Shown piece after piece: positions 25,430 to 33,916 of a stretch of 64,000 nucleotides of DNA (position 1 is the stretch's first letter; the number at the start of each line of letters is the position of its first letter). A program made the position numbers and the translations under genes. Below the pieces are notes generated by a model. That model had not been told where the DNA came from. It searched no databases and saw only the letters and a program-made list of their open reading frames with translations. Source of the DNA: Pararoseomonas baculiformis (GTDB taxonomy: Bacteria; Pseudomonadota; Alphaproteobacteria; Acetobacterales; Acetobacteraceae); the NCBI RefSeq assembly GCF_017813395.1, contig NZ_JAGIZB010000010.1, positions 62,001 through 126,000 of the forward strand, in the 5' to 3' direction.

Positions 25430-26521
25430 TCAGTCGTCGCTGAGTTCGTACCGGGCACCCGAGCGCGCGCAGATCTCGCGCAGATGCTTCTCCAGCGCGG
25501 GCGGCACGGGAATGCCCCCGGCCAGGCGCCGCTCGCGCTCCTCCGCCTCCGGGTCGCCCGCGACCTTCACGGGCTTCGCGGGATCGGCGGGCGGCGTGGC
25601 GTGCAGCACGTCGATCATGGCGTCCAGGTCCTCCTCGAACCCGCCTTCCGGGCGGAAGGCGCGCGGATCGATCGCCATGAAGAAATGCCCGACATCATCC
25701 GGATCGCCGGGCTTCCGCTGCGGATTGCGGATGGGGCCGAAGGCGGCGCCGGTCAGCGTGGAGGAGAGGATCTGCACCATCGCGCCCAGGCCATAGCCCT
25801 TGTGCCCGCCGGTCACCTCCGCGCCGCCCAGTGGCGTCACGCCGCCGCCGGGTTCCTTGAAGATCACCTCCATCGCGCGGGCGGAATCCGTGATGGGCCG
25901 CCCGGCCTCGTCCACCACCCATCCTTCCGGGATCGGCTTCCCGTTCAGGTCGTAAACCTTCACCTTGTTCGCCGCGACCGTGGTGGAGGAGATGTCCAGC
26001 ACGAAGGGCCGGTTCCGCAGCGCCGGCGCCGCGAAGGCGATGGGATTGGCGCCCAGCAGTGGCAGCGTGCCGCGGGTCGGCACCATCAGCACGGTGCGGG
26101 CCGATGAGGTGATGAAGCCGATCACCCCTTCACCCGTCGCGATGCGCGCGTAATGCCCGGCCGCGCCGAAATGGTGCGAGTTCCGCACGCCCACCGCGCC
26201 GATTCCCGCCGCCTTCGCCTTCCGCACCGCCAGGCGCATCGCGAAATCCGCGTTGGGATGGCCGAGATTGGCGCCACCATCCACCAGCGCGGTGGCGGCG
26301 GAATCCAGCACCACCTTCGGCCGCGCCGAAAGATCGAGCTGCCCGTTGTTCCGGAAGGTCTCGTACATCATCAGCATCGACAGCCCGTGGCTGTCGATGC
26401 CCATCAGGTCCGTCTCCACCATCGCCTCGGCGGTGGTGGCGGCCAGGTCCTCCGCCATGCCCCAGGCATGGAGCACGTTGAGGATCTGGAGCCGGACGCG
26501 CTCCGCCGGAACCAGCCTCAT
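25430..26521 (-). CDS. Ldh family oxidoreductase (malate/L-lactate dehydrogenase type)
   Basis: The protein has 363 residues. It belongs to the LDH2/MDH2 (type II malate/lactate dehydrogenase) family, which uses NAD(P) and a non-Rossmann fold: DLMGIDSHGLSMLMMYE, VGVRNSHHFGAAGHYARIA with the catalytic-type His pair, PTRGTLPLLGANPIAFAAP, and GGHKGYGLGAMVQILSSTLTGAAFG. Relatives oxidise malate, sulfolactate, ureidoglycolate or 2,3-diketogulonate. The overlapping RraA-family aldolase gene suggests the oxo-acid product is then cleaved. Substrate unknown. Confidence 0.9.
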   Translation of the reverse strand: MRLVPAERVRLQILNVLHAWGMAEDLAATTAEAMVETDLMGIDSHGLSMLMMYETFRNNGQLDLSARPKVVLDSAATALVDGGANLGHPNADFAMRLAVRKAKAAGIGAVGVRNSHHFGAAGHYARIATGEGVIGFITSSARTVLMVPTRGTLPLLGANPIAFAAPALRNRPFVLDISSTTVAANKVKVYDLNGKPIPEGWVVDEAGRPITDSARAMEVIFKEPGGGVTPLGGAEVTGGHKGYGLGAMVQILSSTLTGAAFGPIRNPQRKPGDPDDVGHFFMAIDPRAFRPEGGFEEDLDAMIDVLHATPPADPAKPVKVAGDPEAEERERRLAGGIPVPPALEKHLREICARSGARYELSDD

Positions 26522-27195
26522 CGCGTGACGGCGACGCCCTTGGCGGAGAGCGTCTCCTCCACCCAGCCGCGCGCCCAGCCGCCGCCATGGATCGCCGCCG
26601 TGGTTTCCGCCTCCTTCGCCGCGTGCTTCTCGGCGGCCGCGATCACCTCCGCGGCCTCGGCGCGCGGGATCACCACGATGCCGTCCTCATCGGCCGCGAT
26701 CAGGTCGCCCGGCATCACCACCTGCCCGCCGCAGGCGACGGGGTAGCCGATCTCGCCCGGGCCGTCCTTGTAGGGGCCGGAGGGATTCGCGCCGCGCGCC
26801 CAGACGCCGATATCCATCTTGCGGAGCCCCTCGATATCGCGCACCGCGCCATCGAGCACCAGCGCGCCCACGCCGCGCTTCTCGGCGTGGCCGATCATCA
26901 GGTCGCCGGAGAGGGCGATGTTCAGGTCGCCGCCACCATCGCAGACAATCACCTCGCCGGGCCGCGCAAGGTCGATCGCCCGGTGCAGGAACAGGTTGTC
27001 GCCGGGGCGCGCCTTCACCGTGAGCGCCGGGCCGACGAAGGTCCTGCGCCCGCCATAGGCGAAGAAGCCGCCACGCATTGACTGCAGCCGGTTCATCACA
27101 TCGCCGATATTCGCGACGGGCAGCTTCGCCGCGCGGGCGATGAGGGAGGAATCGGGCTCGGGCCGCGTCTCGACGATGCGAAGGCCAACACTCAT
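26518..27195 (-). CDS. RraA family aldolase/decarboxylase (HMG aldolase-like)
   Basis: The protein has 225 residues. It has the class II 4-hydroxy-4-methyl-2-oxoglutarate aldolase/oxaloacetate decarboxylase pattern: LPVANIGDVMNRLQSMRGG, GPALTVKARPGDNLFLHRAIDLARPGEVIVCDGGGDLNIALSGDLM, and the metal/active-site stretch GALVLDGAVRDIEGLRKMDIGVWARG. Such enzymes split or decarboxylate oxo-acids with Mg2+. First gene of the five-gene operon; it overlaps the Ldh gene by 4 bases (ATGA). ATG 27195 has AGGAGAG upstream. Confidence 0.88.
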   Translation of the reverse strand: MSVGLRIVETRPEPDSSLIARAAKLPVANIGDVMNRLQSMRGGFFAYGGRRTFVGPALTVKARPGDNLFLHRAIDLARPGEVIVCDGGGDLNIALSGDLMIGHAEKRGVGALVLDGAVRDIEGLRKMDIGVWARGANPSGPYKDGPGEIGYPVACGGQVVMPGDLIAADEDGIVVIPRAEAAEVIAAAEKHAAKEAETTAAIHGGGWARGWVEETLSAKGVAVTR

Positions 27196-27416
27196 GCGGA
27201 ACTCTCTCCTGGCGACACGCCACGGCGGGCGGGATGAAGGCCGGGGAGGACATCGGGCACGGCACGCCGCGCGACTTGTCGGTCCCCTCCACGCCGTCTT
27301 TGCGGCATGGGGGAGGATCGTCATGTTCGGGCGGGATTGGCAAGCGGGTGGCAGGAGGGCCCGGGGGATTTCATCCACCGGGCCGTCCATGGATTCCCGG
27401 CCAAGCCGGAGCCGGG

Positions 27417-27441
27417 GGCCGGGGTGGCCGCCACCCCGGCC
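27417..27441 (-). terminator. Hairpin after the copper operon
   Basis: A perfect 11-bp stem (27417-27427 and 27431-27441, loop of 3) lies 6 bases past the YcnI stop on the minus strand. No T-run follows, so it may work as a stability element or a Rho-independent end of the weak kind. The rest of the 252-base gap up to the RraA start shows no gene. Confidence 0.45.
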
Positions 27442-27447
27442 GCGGCA

Positions 27448-27984
27448 TCATCGCTTCGGCACTACCCGCAGCAAGGGCACCGGATAGGCCACCCGCTCGC
27501 CGGGATTGGCGGCGCGCTCGACCCAGCGTGCCACCTTGCCGCCTTCGCATTCCTGCACCACGGGGAAGGCGAGCACGCCGCCAGCCTCCGCCGGGGTGCG
27601 GACCAGCAGGACGAATTCGTCGAAGAAGGCGTCGTCCAGCCGGCCGCCGGTCCAGGCGATCTCGCCAGGTGAAGCTGCGGCGTGATGGCCGCCATGATGG
27701 GCAGCGTGCCCGGCATGGGAACCGTGCCCGGCCCTTTCCTCTGCCCCTCCGGCCGAGACCGTCCACCCCGGGTGCGGCATGGGGCGGGCGCCCTGCAACT
27801 CGGGCGGCACGGTGATGCGGAGGGCGGTGGTCGCGGCGCCGCCGCACCCATGGCCGACGCGGATGGCGAGCCGCACATAGCTCCCGGCTGGCGCCTCGGC
27901 CTGATCCAGCACCACATGGGCGGCGGCCGGGGCCGCGAGGCCCGCGGCCAGCGCAAGCGCGGCCGTGATGGAACGCAGTGTCAT
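27448..27984 (-). CDS. YcnI family copper-binding protein (DUF1775)
   Basis: The protein has 178 residues. A signal peptide ends at AAPAAA so the mature protein begins with His (HVVLDQAEAPAGSYVRL), the residue that with a nearby Glu and Trp forms the copper site in YcnI. A His-rich insert (GHGSHAGHAAHHGGHH, about residues 86-101) sits in the middle of the domain and adds metal capacity. The C-terminal half has GRLDDAFFDEFVLLVRTP. It should act in the periplasm with the PCuAC chaperone encoded 16 bases upstream. Confidence 0.88.
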   Translation of the reverse strand: MTLRSITAALALAAGLAAPAAAHVVLDQAEAPAGSYVRLAIRVGHGCGGAATTALRITVPPELQGARPMPHPGWTVSAGGAEERAGHGSHAGHAAHHGGHHAAASPGEIAWTGGRLDDAFFDEFVLLVRTPAEAGGVLAFPVVQECEGGKVARWVERAANPGERVAYPVPLLRVVPKR

Positions 27985-28000
27985 CGTCTCGCTCCCGCGC

Positions 28001-28474
28001 TCAGTGGTGATGATGGCCGGCGGGACCGGAAGCGCCCGCGGCCTGCACGGCGACCTGCACCGTCACGGAACCCGCTCGTTCGAAGGCGAGGGTAAGGGGC
28101 AGGGTGGTCCCGGGGCGCAGCGCCTGGGAAAGGCCCAGCAGCATCACATGCAGCCCGCCGGGCTGCAGGGTGACGCTTCCTTCCCCCGGCACCTCCAGCG
28201 CCTGGACGGGGCGCATGCGGGAGATGTCACCCTCCCGCACGGTTTCGTGGATCTCCACCGCGCGGGCCAGCGGCGTGGAGGCGGAGAGGAGGCGATCCGG
28301 CTGGCTGCCGGCATTCCGGATGGTGAGAAAGGCGCCACCCGTGCCGCCCTGCAGGGCCGCGCGGGCCCAGGGCTGCTCGACGGTAATGCCGGCCGGCTGC
28401 GCGGCGGCGGCCTGGACGAAGGAAAGGGCGCCCAGCGCGGCAAGCCCGGCCATGGTGCGACGAGAAATGGTCAT
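28001..28474 (-). CDS. Periplasmic copper chaperone PCu(A)C
   Basis: The protein has 157 residues. A signal peptide (MTISRRTMAGLAALGALSFVQ...) is followed by a single DUF461 domain. The copper motif H-x10-M-x21-H-x-M is exact: His76, Met87, His109 and Met111. A C-terminal GHHHH tail adds further ligands. PCuAC proteins hand Cu(I) to the CuA site of cytochrome c oxidase. It lies between the DUF2946 gene and ycnI on one strand, a common copper-handling arrangement. Confidence 0.93.
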   Translation of the reverse strand: MTISRRTMAGLAALGALSFVQAAAAQPAGITVEQPWARAALQGGTGGAFLTIRNAGSQPDRLLSASTPLARAVEIHETVREGDISRMRPVQALEVPGEGSVTLQPGGLHVMLLGLSQALRPGTTLPLTLAFERAGSVTVQVAVQAAGASGPAGHHHH

Positions 28475-28536
28475 GATCTGATCCTCGGTGATCCCTGGGG
28501 CGCGCTGCGGCGCCCCGATGCGATGCGGCGTGCGGA

Positions 28537-28905
28537 TCAGAGGATGGGCGGCGCGCGGGGAAGCTGCGGCGGCGCGCGCGGCGGAAGCGGTGGAAGGCCT
28601 GGCCGGTCCGGAGCGGCCGCCAGGACGACGTAGCCGACAGGACGCGGCGGGGCGCAGGATACCGGTGGCGGCGCGGCGGCAGGGGCGAGGCAGAGGGTGC
28701 AGCAATCCTGCGCGGCATCCCGCTGGATCGGCTGGCCTTCCTCATCCACCAGCAGGCTACGCGCGCCGTGGGGGCTGCACAGCTCCAACAGCATGGCCCC
28801 GCCCAGCCGCTCCAGCGCCCGCGCATGCGGCACGGTGGCCGCGCCCCATTGGAGCAGCAGCAGGAGCGGGAGAAGGCGCGCGAGGCCGGGCCGGAGGCGG
28901 CGCAT
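28537..28905 (-). CDS. DUF2946 family protein, small exported Cys protein
   Basis: The protein has 122 residues. A hydrophobic N-terminal helix (LARLLPLLLLLQWGAATVPHA) works as a signal or anchor, then come an isolated Cys (LELCSPHGA), the CCTLC motif and a Pro-rich tail (PPLPPRAPPQLPRAPP). This fits DUF2946, found next to copper and TonB genes. It heads the operon with PCuAC and YcnI. A GTG at 28939-28941 would give a longer form; ATG 28905 begins the conserved signal segment. Confidence 0.7.
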   Translation of the reverse strand: MRRLRPGLARLLPLLLLLQWGAATVPHARALERLGGAMLLELCSPHGARSLLVDEEGQPIQRDAAQDCCTLCLAPAAAPPPVSCAPPRPVGYVVLAAAPDRPGLPPLPPRAPPQLPRAPPIL

Positions 28906-28948
28906 GGCCAAGGCTCTAGCCCGGCCGCCGCCCGAAGTCACCGGAAGA

Positions 28949-30214
28949 TCATTCCACCCATTCGCCGCGGCGCATCAGCGGCGTGCGATTGCCCTCCATG
29001 TCCAGCCCGTCCACCTCCACCTCGGGCGAGCCGATCATCCAGTCCACATGGATGAGGCTGCGATTGGCGCCGCGCTTCACCAGCTCCTCCTCGGAGAAGG
29101 TGTCCACGAAGCACTTCGAATAAGCTTGGCCGAGGGCAATGTGGCTGGCCGCGTTCTCGTCGAAGAGCGTGTTGAGGAACAGGATCCCGCTCTGCGCGAT
29201 GGGGTTGGAATTGGGCACCAGCGCCACCTCGCCGAGTTGGCGCGCACCGGCATCGGTGGAGATCATCTTCTCCAGCACCTCCTGCCCGCGCGTGGCATGG
29301 GCCTCCACGATGGCGCCCGCCTCGAAGCGCACACGGATTCCGTCGATCAGCGTGCCCTGGTGGGAAAGCGGCTTGGTGGCCGCCACGACGCCCTCCGTCA
29401 TCGCCCGATGGGGGGTGGTGAACACCTCCTCGGTCGGGATGTTCGGGTTGCCATAGATGCCGTTCTTGGCCTTGCTGGCGCCGCCCATCCAGGCATGGCC
29501 ATCCGCCAGCCCCACAATCAGGTCCGTGCCCGGCCCGCGGAAATGCAGGGAGCGGAAGCGCTGCTCGTTCAGCCGGTCCTGCCGCGCCTTCAGCTTCGCG
29601 TTATGCTCGGCCCAGGCGGCGATCGGATCGGCCTCGTTCACCCGTGTGGTCGCGTAGATCGCGTCCCACAGCTTGCGCACCGCCTCCTCCGCCGTTTCGC
29701 CGGGGAAGACGGCGCTGGCCCAGGCCGGATGCGCGAAGGGCACGAGGGTCCAGTTGATGTGGCTGTCCACGATCAGGTCCAGCGCCGGGCGATAGGCCAG
29801 GCTCTGCGCCCGGTTGGCGCGCGCCACCTTCGCCGGATCCTGCCCCGAGAGCAGGGAGGGATCCGCGCCCACGATGGCCAGCCGCGCCGCGTTGTTGCGA
29901 TAGGCGGCCGCCATGCCCTCGAAGAGCCAGCCGGGCGCGGCATCGAAGCTCTCGTCCCGCGCATGCTGGTAGCGCAGCAGGGCGGATTGCTCGTCGGAGA
30001 GGATGGTGGTCACCAGGTCGGCGCCGGCCTTGTAGGCGTGCTCGGTGATGCGGCGGGCCAGGGGCAGCGCCTCGACGGGCGCCGTCATCACCAGCTCCTG
30101 CCCCGGAACAAGCCCAAGCCCGACCTTCACGGCCAGCTCCGCCAGCTTGTCCAGGCGGGCATCGTCGGACCCGGCGAGAACAGGCAGCGTGGCGGGGGAA
30201 GGGGCGAGATCCAT
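28949..30214 (-). CDS. Aminopeptidase, M29 family (AmpS/AmpT type)
   Basis: The protein has 421 residues, the usual length. M29 enzymes are cytoplasmic two-metal aminopeptidases with broad specificity. Seen: LDKLAELAVKVGLGLVPGQELVMTAPVEALPLAR, NIPTEEVFTTPHR (metal-ligand Glu region), GQEVLEKMISTDAGARQLGEVALVP, and the C-terminal SLIHVDWMIGSPEVEVDG carrying the conserved His-x-Asp. ATG 30214 has GAGGAG upstream. Single gene ending 44 bases before DUF2946. Confidence 0.92.
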   Translation of the reverse strand: MDLAPSPATLPVLAGSDDARLDKLAELAVKVGLGLVPGQELVMTAPVEALPLARRITEHAYKAGADLVTTILSDEQSALLRYQHARDESFDAAPGWLFEGMAAAYRNNAARLAIVGADPSLLSGQDPAKVARANRAQSLAYRPALDLIVDSHINWTLVPFAHPAWASAVFPGETAEEAVRKLWDAIYATTRVNEADPIAAWAEHNAKLKARQDRLNEQRFRSLHFRGPGTDLIVGLADGHAWMGGASKAKNGIYGNPNIPTEEVFTTPHRAMTEGVVAATKPLSHQGTLIDGIRVRFEAGAIVEAHATRGQEVLEKMISTDAGARQLGEVALVPNSNPIAQSGILFLNTLFDENAASHIALGQAYSKCFVDTFSEEELVKRGANRSLIHVDWMIGSPEVEVDGLDMEGNRTPLMRRGEWVE

Positions 30215-30398
30215 GGCGAAGTCTCCTCGGTCCCCGCCAAGATCGAAGCAGCGGGGGGCAGAGACAAGGGGGCACAGCGACGGCCGCGGGAAGGCCTGCC
30301 GCCCCGGTTCCGGCATGGTTTCTTTGACTTCCGCTCCGGCCCGGTCGCAGGCTCATCCTGCCGGGCACGGCCGGCAGGAACAGACAGGGAGGAGCGCC

Positions 30399-31028
30399 AT
30401 GTATCTGACCCTGAGGCGCTTTGCCGGGGGTGGTGCAAGGGCCACTGACATCGCCCGCAGTGCCAGGGAGGGATTGGTTCCCATCCTGAAGCGGGCGCCG
30501 GGATTCAGGGGCTACTGCGCTTTCGCCAGTGAGGACGGCGATGCGGTCGCCGTCTCGCTCTTCGAGAATGAACAGCAGGCGGGCAGGGCCGGCGAACTGG
30601 CCCTTTCCTGGGTTAGGTCCGACATGCGCGACCTTCTGCCCGATCCCCCGGAAACATTCCTCGGGCCGATCGCCATCCAGGCGGGCATGGACGGGACGGA
30701 AGGGGGGCAAGGCATCCCCTCCGGCCCGCTCTACGTGCTGATCCGCAAGTTCGAGAACATGGGTGAACCCGACAAGGCTGAGCAGTTCACGCGGGAGATC
30801 TCGGTTCCAGCGGTCCGTGGTTCACAGGGGTTCCGCGGCTTCTATGCCGCCTGGGGCGATCCCGGCCGGACACGAGCCGCCGTCGTGACCCTCTTCGATA
30901 GCCGGGAGAATGCGGATCGCTCGAACCAGCGTGTTCTCCAGCTGATCCGGGAGAAGGGGGAAAGCTTCGTTCCCCAGCCAAGCCGCGTGGTGGCGGGACG
31001 GGCGCTTGTGGTCGAGCCCGGGGCCTGA
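30399..31028 (+). CDS. Duplicated ABM-like (dimeric alpha/beta barrel) protein
   Basis: The protein has 209 residues made of two tandem modules of about 95 residues. Both have a beta-strand start (YLTLRRFAG; YVLIRKFEN), a PxxxRxxGFRGYxA core (RAPGFRGYCAFAS; GSQGFRGFYAAWG) and a SLFE/TLFDSRENADR strand-helix. This is the ferredoxin-like barrel of antibiotic-biosynthesis-monooxygenase (ABM) proteins, fused into a pseudo-dimer. No catalytic function can be assigned. It has a strong ribosome site (AGGGAGGAGC). Monocistronic. Confidence 0.7.
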   Translation: MYLTLRRFAGGGARATDIARSAREGLVPILKRAPGFRGYCAFASEDGDAVAVSLFENEQQAGRAGELALSWVRSDMRDLLPDPPETFLGPIAIQAGMDGTEGGQGIPSGPLYVLIRKFENMGEPDKAEQFTREISVPAVRGSQGFRGFYAAWGDPGRTRAAVVTLFDSRENADRSNQRVLQLIREKGESFVPQPSRVVAGRALVVEPGA

Positions 31029-31128
31029 GATCCGTTACCGGGTGCCCTTAGCGACGCCGACCGCTTCGGGCACCCTCCCGGCAGGAATGATGAACACGCC
31101 CCTGCCGGCATGGAGATTGCGCGACCCC

Positions 31129-31160
31129 GGGGCGGGAGCCGCGATCGCGGCTCCCGCCCC
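31129..31160. terminator. 32-base perfect palindrome between convergent genes
   Basis: A perfect palindrome (16 + 16 bases, centre GCGATCGC) sits between the ABM-like gene and the peptide-binding protein gene. It can form a very stable stem on either strand and would serve both convergent transcripts. No T-run on either side. Confidence 0.5.
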
Positions 31161-31193
31161 CTGCCGATGGAACAAGGGCTCCTCAACCAGGCC

Positions 31194-32783
31194 CTATGAC
31201 CGCTTCACGTTCAGCGGCAGCATCATCCCCCGCCGCTCCAGCGTCATGCCACGGCGATGGGCGCAATCGACGAAATACTGGCCCAGGGGCCAGTAGGGCA
31301 CGTCCTGGAAGAACTGCGCCTGGATGGCGCGGCCGACGCGCTTCTGGGCCTCCACGTCCGGCGCTTCCAGCCACTCGTCGCGCAGGGCTTCCAGGCGCGG
31401 GCTGCTGGGCCAGCCGAACCAGGCATCCTGCCCATTCGCGCGCAGCAGGGGATGGCCGCCCGGGTTGGAAAGATCGTCCCCGCCGAAGAGCACCACCACC
31501 GCATTCCAGCCGCCCTGGGCGGGCGGTGCCTTGTTGGCGCGGCGCTGGAGGAGCGTGCCCCAGTCCGAGACCGCGTCTTCCACCTCGAAGCCGATCTTCC
31601 GCAGCATGTCGATGCCGACGAGAGTCAGCGCGTTGTTGGTGGCCTGGTCGGCGGGATCGAGCATCACGACCCTGGAGCCCGCCTTGCCCGTGGCGGCCAG
31701 GGCAGCGCGCGCCGCCGCCATGTCGCGGGGCGAGGTCAGCACCGAGAGCCCCTCCTCCGAGGCCAGGGCGGTGCCGGGCGGGAAGGGGCCCACGCCGTCG
31801 CGCCAGAGCGAGCGGTCATTCCCCATGATGGCCTGCATGTAGTCGGACTGAACCAGGGCGGGCCACACGGCGCGGCGCACGGCGGGGTCGTCGAAAGGCG
31901 GGTGCAGGTGGTTCGGGCGCAGCATCACCACCGTGCCGCTCGTCTCCACGCGGTCGATCGCCACGTCGCGCCGCCGGGCGAGGATGGGGCGGAGGTCGTT
32001 GTGCATCCGCTCCCAGATATCCACCTCGCCGGACTGCAGCGCGGCGCCGGCGGTGCTGGGATCGGCGATCACCATCCAGACCATCCGCTCGAAATGCGCG
32101 AGCTTCGGCCCGGCCGTCACCCCCGGGGTGCCGACAGGCGTGGGCACGTAGCGGTCGTATTTCCGGTACACCACCTGCGAGCCGGAGCGGCGCTCCTCCG
32201 CCACGAAGCGATAGGGGCCGGAACCGACGATTTCCGTCAGCTGCGCCGTGGCCGGCTGGCTGGCGAAGCGCTCCGGCATGACGAAGCAGGGATAGGAAGA
32301 AGCCTTGCCCAGCGCGTCCAGCATCACGCCGAAGGGGCGCTTCAGCCGGATCTCGAAGCGCCGGTCGTCCAGCGCGCGGATCCCGTCCATCCGCGCCGCC
32401 AGGGTCTGCCCGTGCGTGTCCCGCGTCATCCAGCGGCGGATGGAGGCCACGGCATCGGCGGCGCGGATCTTCTCGCCATCGTGGAAGGTGGGGCCGTCCC
32501 GCAGGGTGAAGGTCCAGCGCCGCCCATCATCCTCCACCACATGCCCTTCGGCCAGCTGGGGCTGCGGGCGGTAATCCGCATCCAGCCCGTAGAGCGTGTC
32601 CCAGCACATGTGGCCGTGGTTGCGCACGGCATAGGAGGTGGTGGAGAGCGGGTCGATCTGCGTCACATCCGCCTGCGGGATGAAGCGCAGCGTATGCGCG
32701 GCATCGCCCTGCGCGATGGCGGGCGCGGCGCGGGCGAGGCCTGCGGCGGCGGCGGTGCCCAGCAGGGCGCGGCGTGTCGTCAT
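31194..32783 (-). CDS. ABC transporter substrate-binding protein, peptide/opine family 5
   Basis: The protein has 529 residues. A Tat-like signal (TTRRALLGTAAAAGLARAAPAIAQG) leads to the SBP_bac_5 fold: LRFIPQADVTQIDPLSTTSYAVRNHGHMCWDTLYGLD, then the family signature WTFTLRDGPTFHDGEKIRAADAVASIRRW and GSGPYRFVAEE. It binds di- or oligopeptides or similar compounds in the periplasm. Permease and ATPase genes are not adjacent, so it is an orphan in this window. Confidence 0.92.
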   Translation of the reverse strand: MTTRRALLGTAAAAGLARAAPAIAQGDAAHTLRFIPQADVTQIDPLSTTSYAVRNHGHMCWDTLYGLDADYRPQPQLAEGHVVEDDGRRWTFTLRDGPTFHDGEKIRAADAVASIRRWMTRDTHGQTLAARMDGIRALDDRRFEIRLKRPFGVMLDALGKASSYPCFVMPERFASQPATAQLTEIVGSGPYRFVAEERRSGSQVVYRKYDRYVPTPVGTPGVTAGPKLAHFERMVWMVIADPSTAGAALQSGEVDIWERMHNDLRPILARRRDVAIDRVETSGTVVMLRPNHLHPPFDDPAVRRAVWPALVQSDYMQAIMGNDRSLWRDGVGPFPPGTALASEEGLSVLTSPRDMAAARAALAATGKAGSRVVMLDPADQATNNALTLVGIDMLRKIGFEVEDAVSDWGTLLQRRANKAPPAQGGWNAVVVLFGGDDLSNPGGHPLLRANGQDAWFGWPSSPRLEALRDEWLEAPDVEAQKRVGRAIQAQFFQDVPYWPLGQYFVDCAHRRGMTLERRGMMLPLNVKRS

Positions 32784-32865
32784 GGATCATCCCCTCGGCG
32801 GCGGAACCGAATGCCAGGGGCCTCGCGCCGCCCTGTCAAGGCAAGGCGGCGCGAGGGCGGCGGGA

Positions 32866-33291
32866 TCAGGACTCGAGCGTTGCGTCCAGCGTGATTTCGG
32901 CGCGCAGCACCTTGGAAACCGGGCAGCCCGTCTTCGCCTGCCCGGCCAGCTCCTGGAAGCGCGCGTCATCCACGCCCGGCACCTTCGCCCGCAGGGTCAG
33001 GTGGATCCTGGTGATCTCGAATCCCTCGCCCACCTTGTCGAGCGTCACATCGGCCTTGGTCTCCATCCGCTCGGCCGTCAGCCCGGCGCGCCCCAGCACG
33101 CCGGAAAGCGCCATGGTGAAGCAGCCGGCATGGGCGGCGCCGATCAGCTCCTCGGGATTGGTGCCCTTCACCCCCTCGAAGCGCATGGCGAAGCCGTAGG
33201 GATGGGCATTCATCGCCCCGCTTTCGGTGGAGATGGTGCCGCGCCCATCCTTGATGCCGCCTTCCCAGGTGGCCGAACCATGCTTCTTCAT
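32866..33291 (-). CDS. OsmC family peroxiredoxin
   Basis: The protein has 141 residues. The thiol peroxidase Cys pair is present: Cys57 (AAHAGCFTMALS) and Cys123 (KTGCPVSKVL). The LIGAAHAGC and KVPGVDDARFQELAGQAK segments match OsmC, which removes organic hydroperoxides in the cytoplasm. It faces away from the neighbouring GNAT gene, with a 106-base shared upstream region. Confidence 0.92.
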   Translation of the reverse strand: MKKHGSATWEGGIKDGRGTISTESGAMNAHPYGFAMRFEGVKGTNPEELIGAAHAGCFTMALSGVLGRAGLTAERMETKADVTLDKVGEGFEITRIHLTLRAKVPGVDDARFQELAGQAKTGCPVSKVLRAEITLDATLES

Positions 33292-33397
33292 CGCGTTCTC
33301 CTCTTGGCGGCGAGCCGGTCGCCCGCCCCATATTGATGGGCGCGCTGCCCGCTTCCGCCAACGCGGCAGCCCGGCGCGCGATGCCGGAAGGAGCGGA

Positions 33398-33853
33398 ATG
33401 GCAGCGGGAACCCGATACGGCGTCGATATCCGCGCGGCGCTGCCCGCCGATTCGGCGGATCTGGCCGCCCTGCTCGGCGGCACGCCTCGCCAGATGGCGC
33501 AGCGCCTGGAGGCCATGCCGCGCGAGGCCGGGGCCGTCCTCGTCGCCACGGGCTGGAACGGCGCCGCGATCGGCGTGATCGCCCTGAACTGGCACCACAC
33601 GCTCGCCGCCGACCGCCCCTTGGCACGAATCAGCGCCCTGGCCGTGGCGCAGGAGGAGCGGCGCAACGGCATCGGCCGTCTGCTTATCAAGGCGGGTGCC
33701 CAGGCCGCGCGGGTGGCGGGGTGCGACCTGCTGGAAGCCGCGGCGCCCGGCGAGGGGGAGGCGGCCGGGGCCTTCCTCCAGGCCCTGGGATTCGCCCCGG
33801 CCGGGCAGAACCTCGCCCGGCCGCTCCGGAAGCGTGCCCAGGAAATGCCCTGA
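33398..33853 (+). CDS. GNAT family N-acetyltransferase
   Basis: The protein has 151 residues. The acetyl-CoA motif is ISALAVAQEERRNGIGRLLIKAG (Q/R-x-x-G-x-G/A, about residues 77-99), and the N-terminal part is DIRAALPADSADLAALL. Target unknown. ATG 33398 has GGAAGGAG upstream, and the preceding in-frame sequence is anti-sense to OsmC. Divergent from OsmC. Confidence 0.82.
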   Translation: MAAGTRYGVDIRAALPADSADLAALLGGTPRQMAQRLEAMPREAGAVLVATGWNGAAIGVIALNWHHTLAADRPLARISALAVAQEERRNGIGRLLIKAGAQAARVAGCDLLEAAAPGEGEAAGAFLQALGFAPAGQNLARPLRKRAQEMP

Positions 33854-33916
33854 TTCCCGAGCGCATCGCATCTGCCGGCCAGGCGTTCATGGTGGCGAAA
33901 CAGCGGGAGAACTCTG

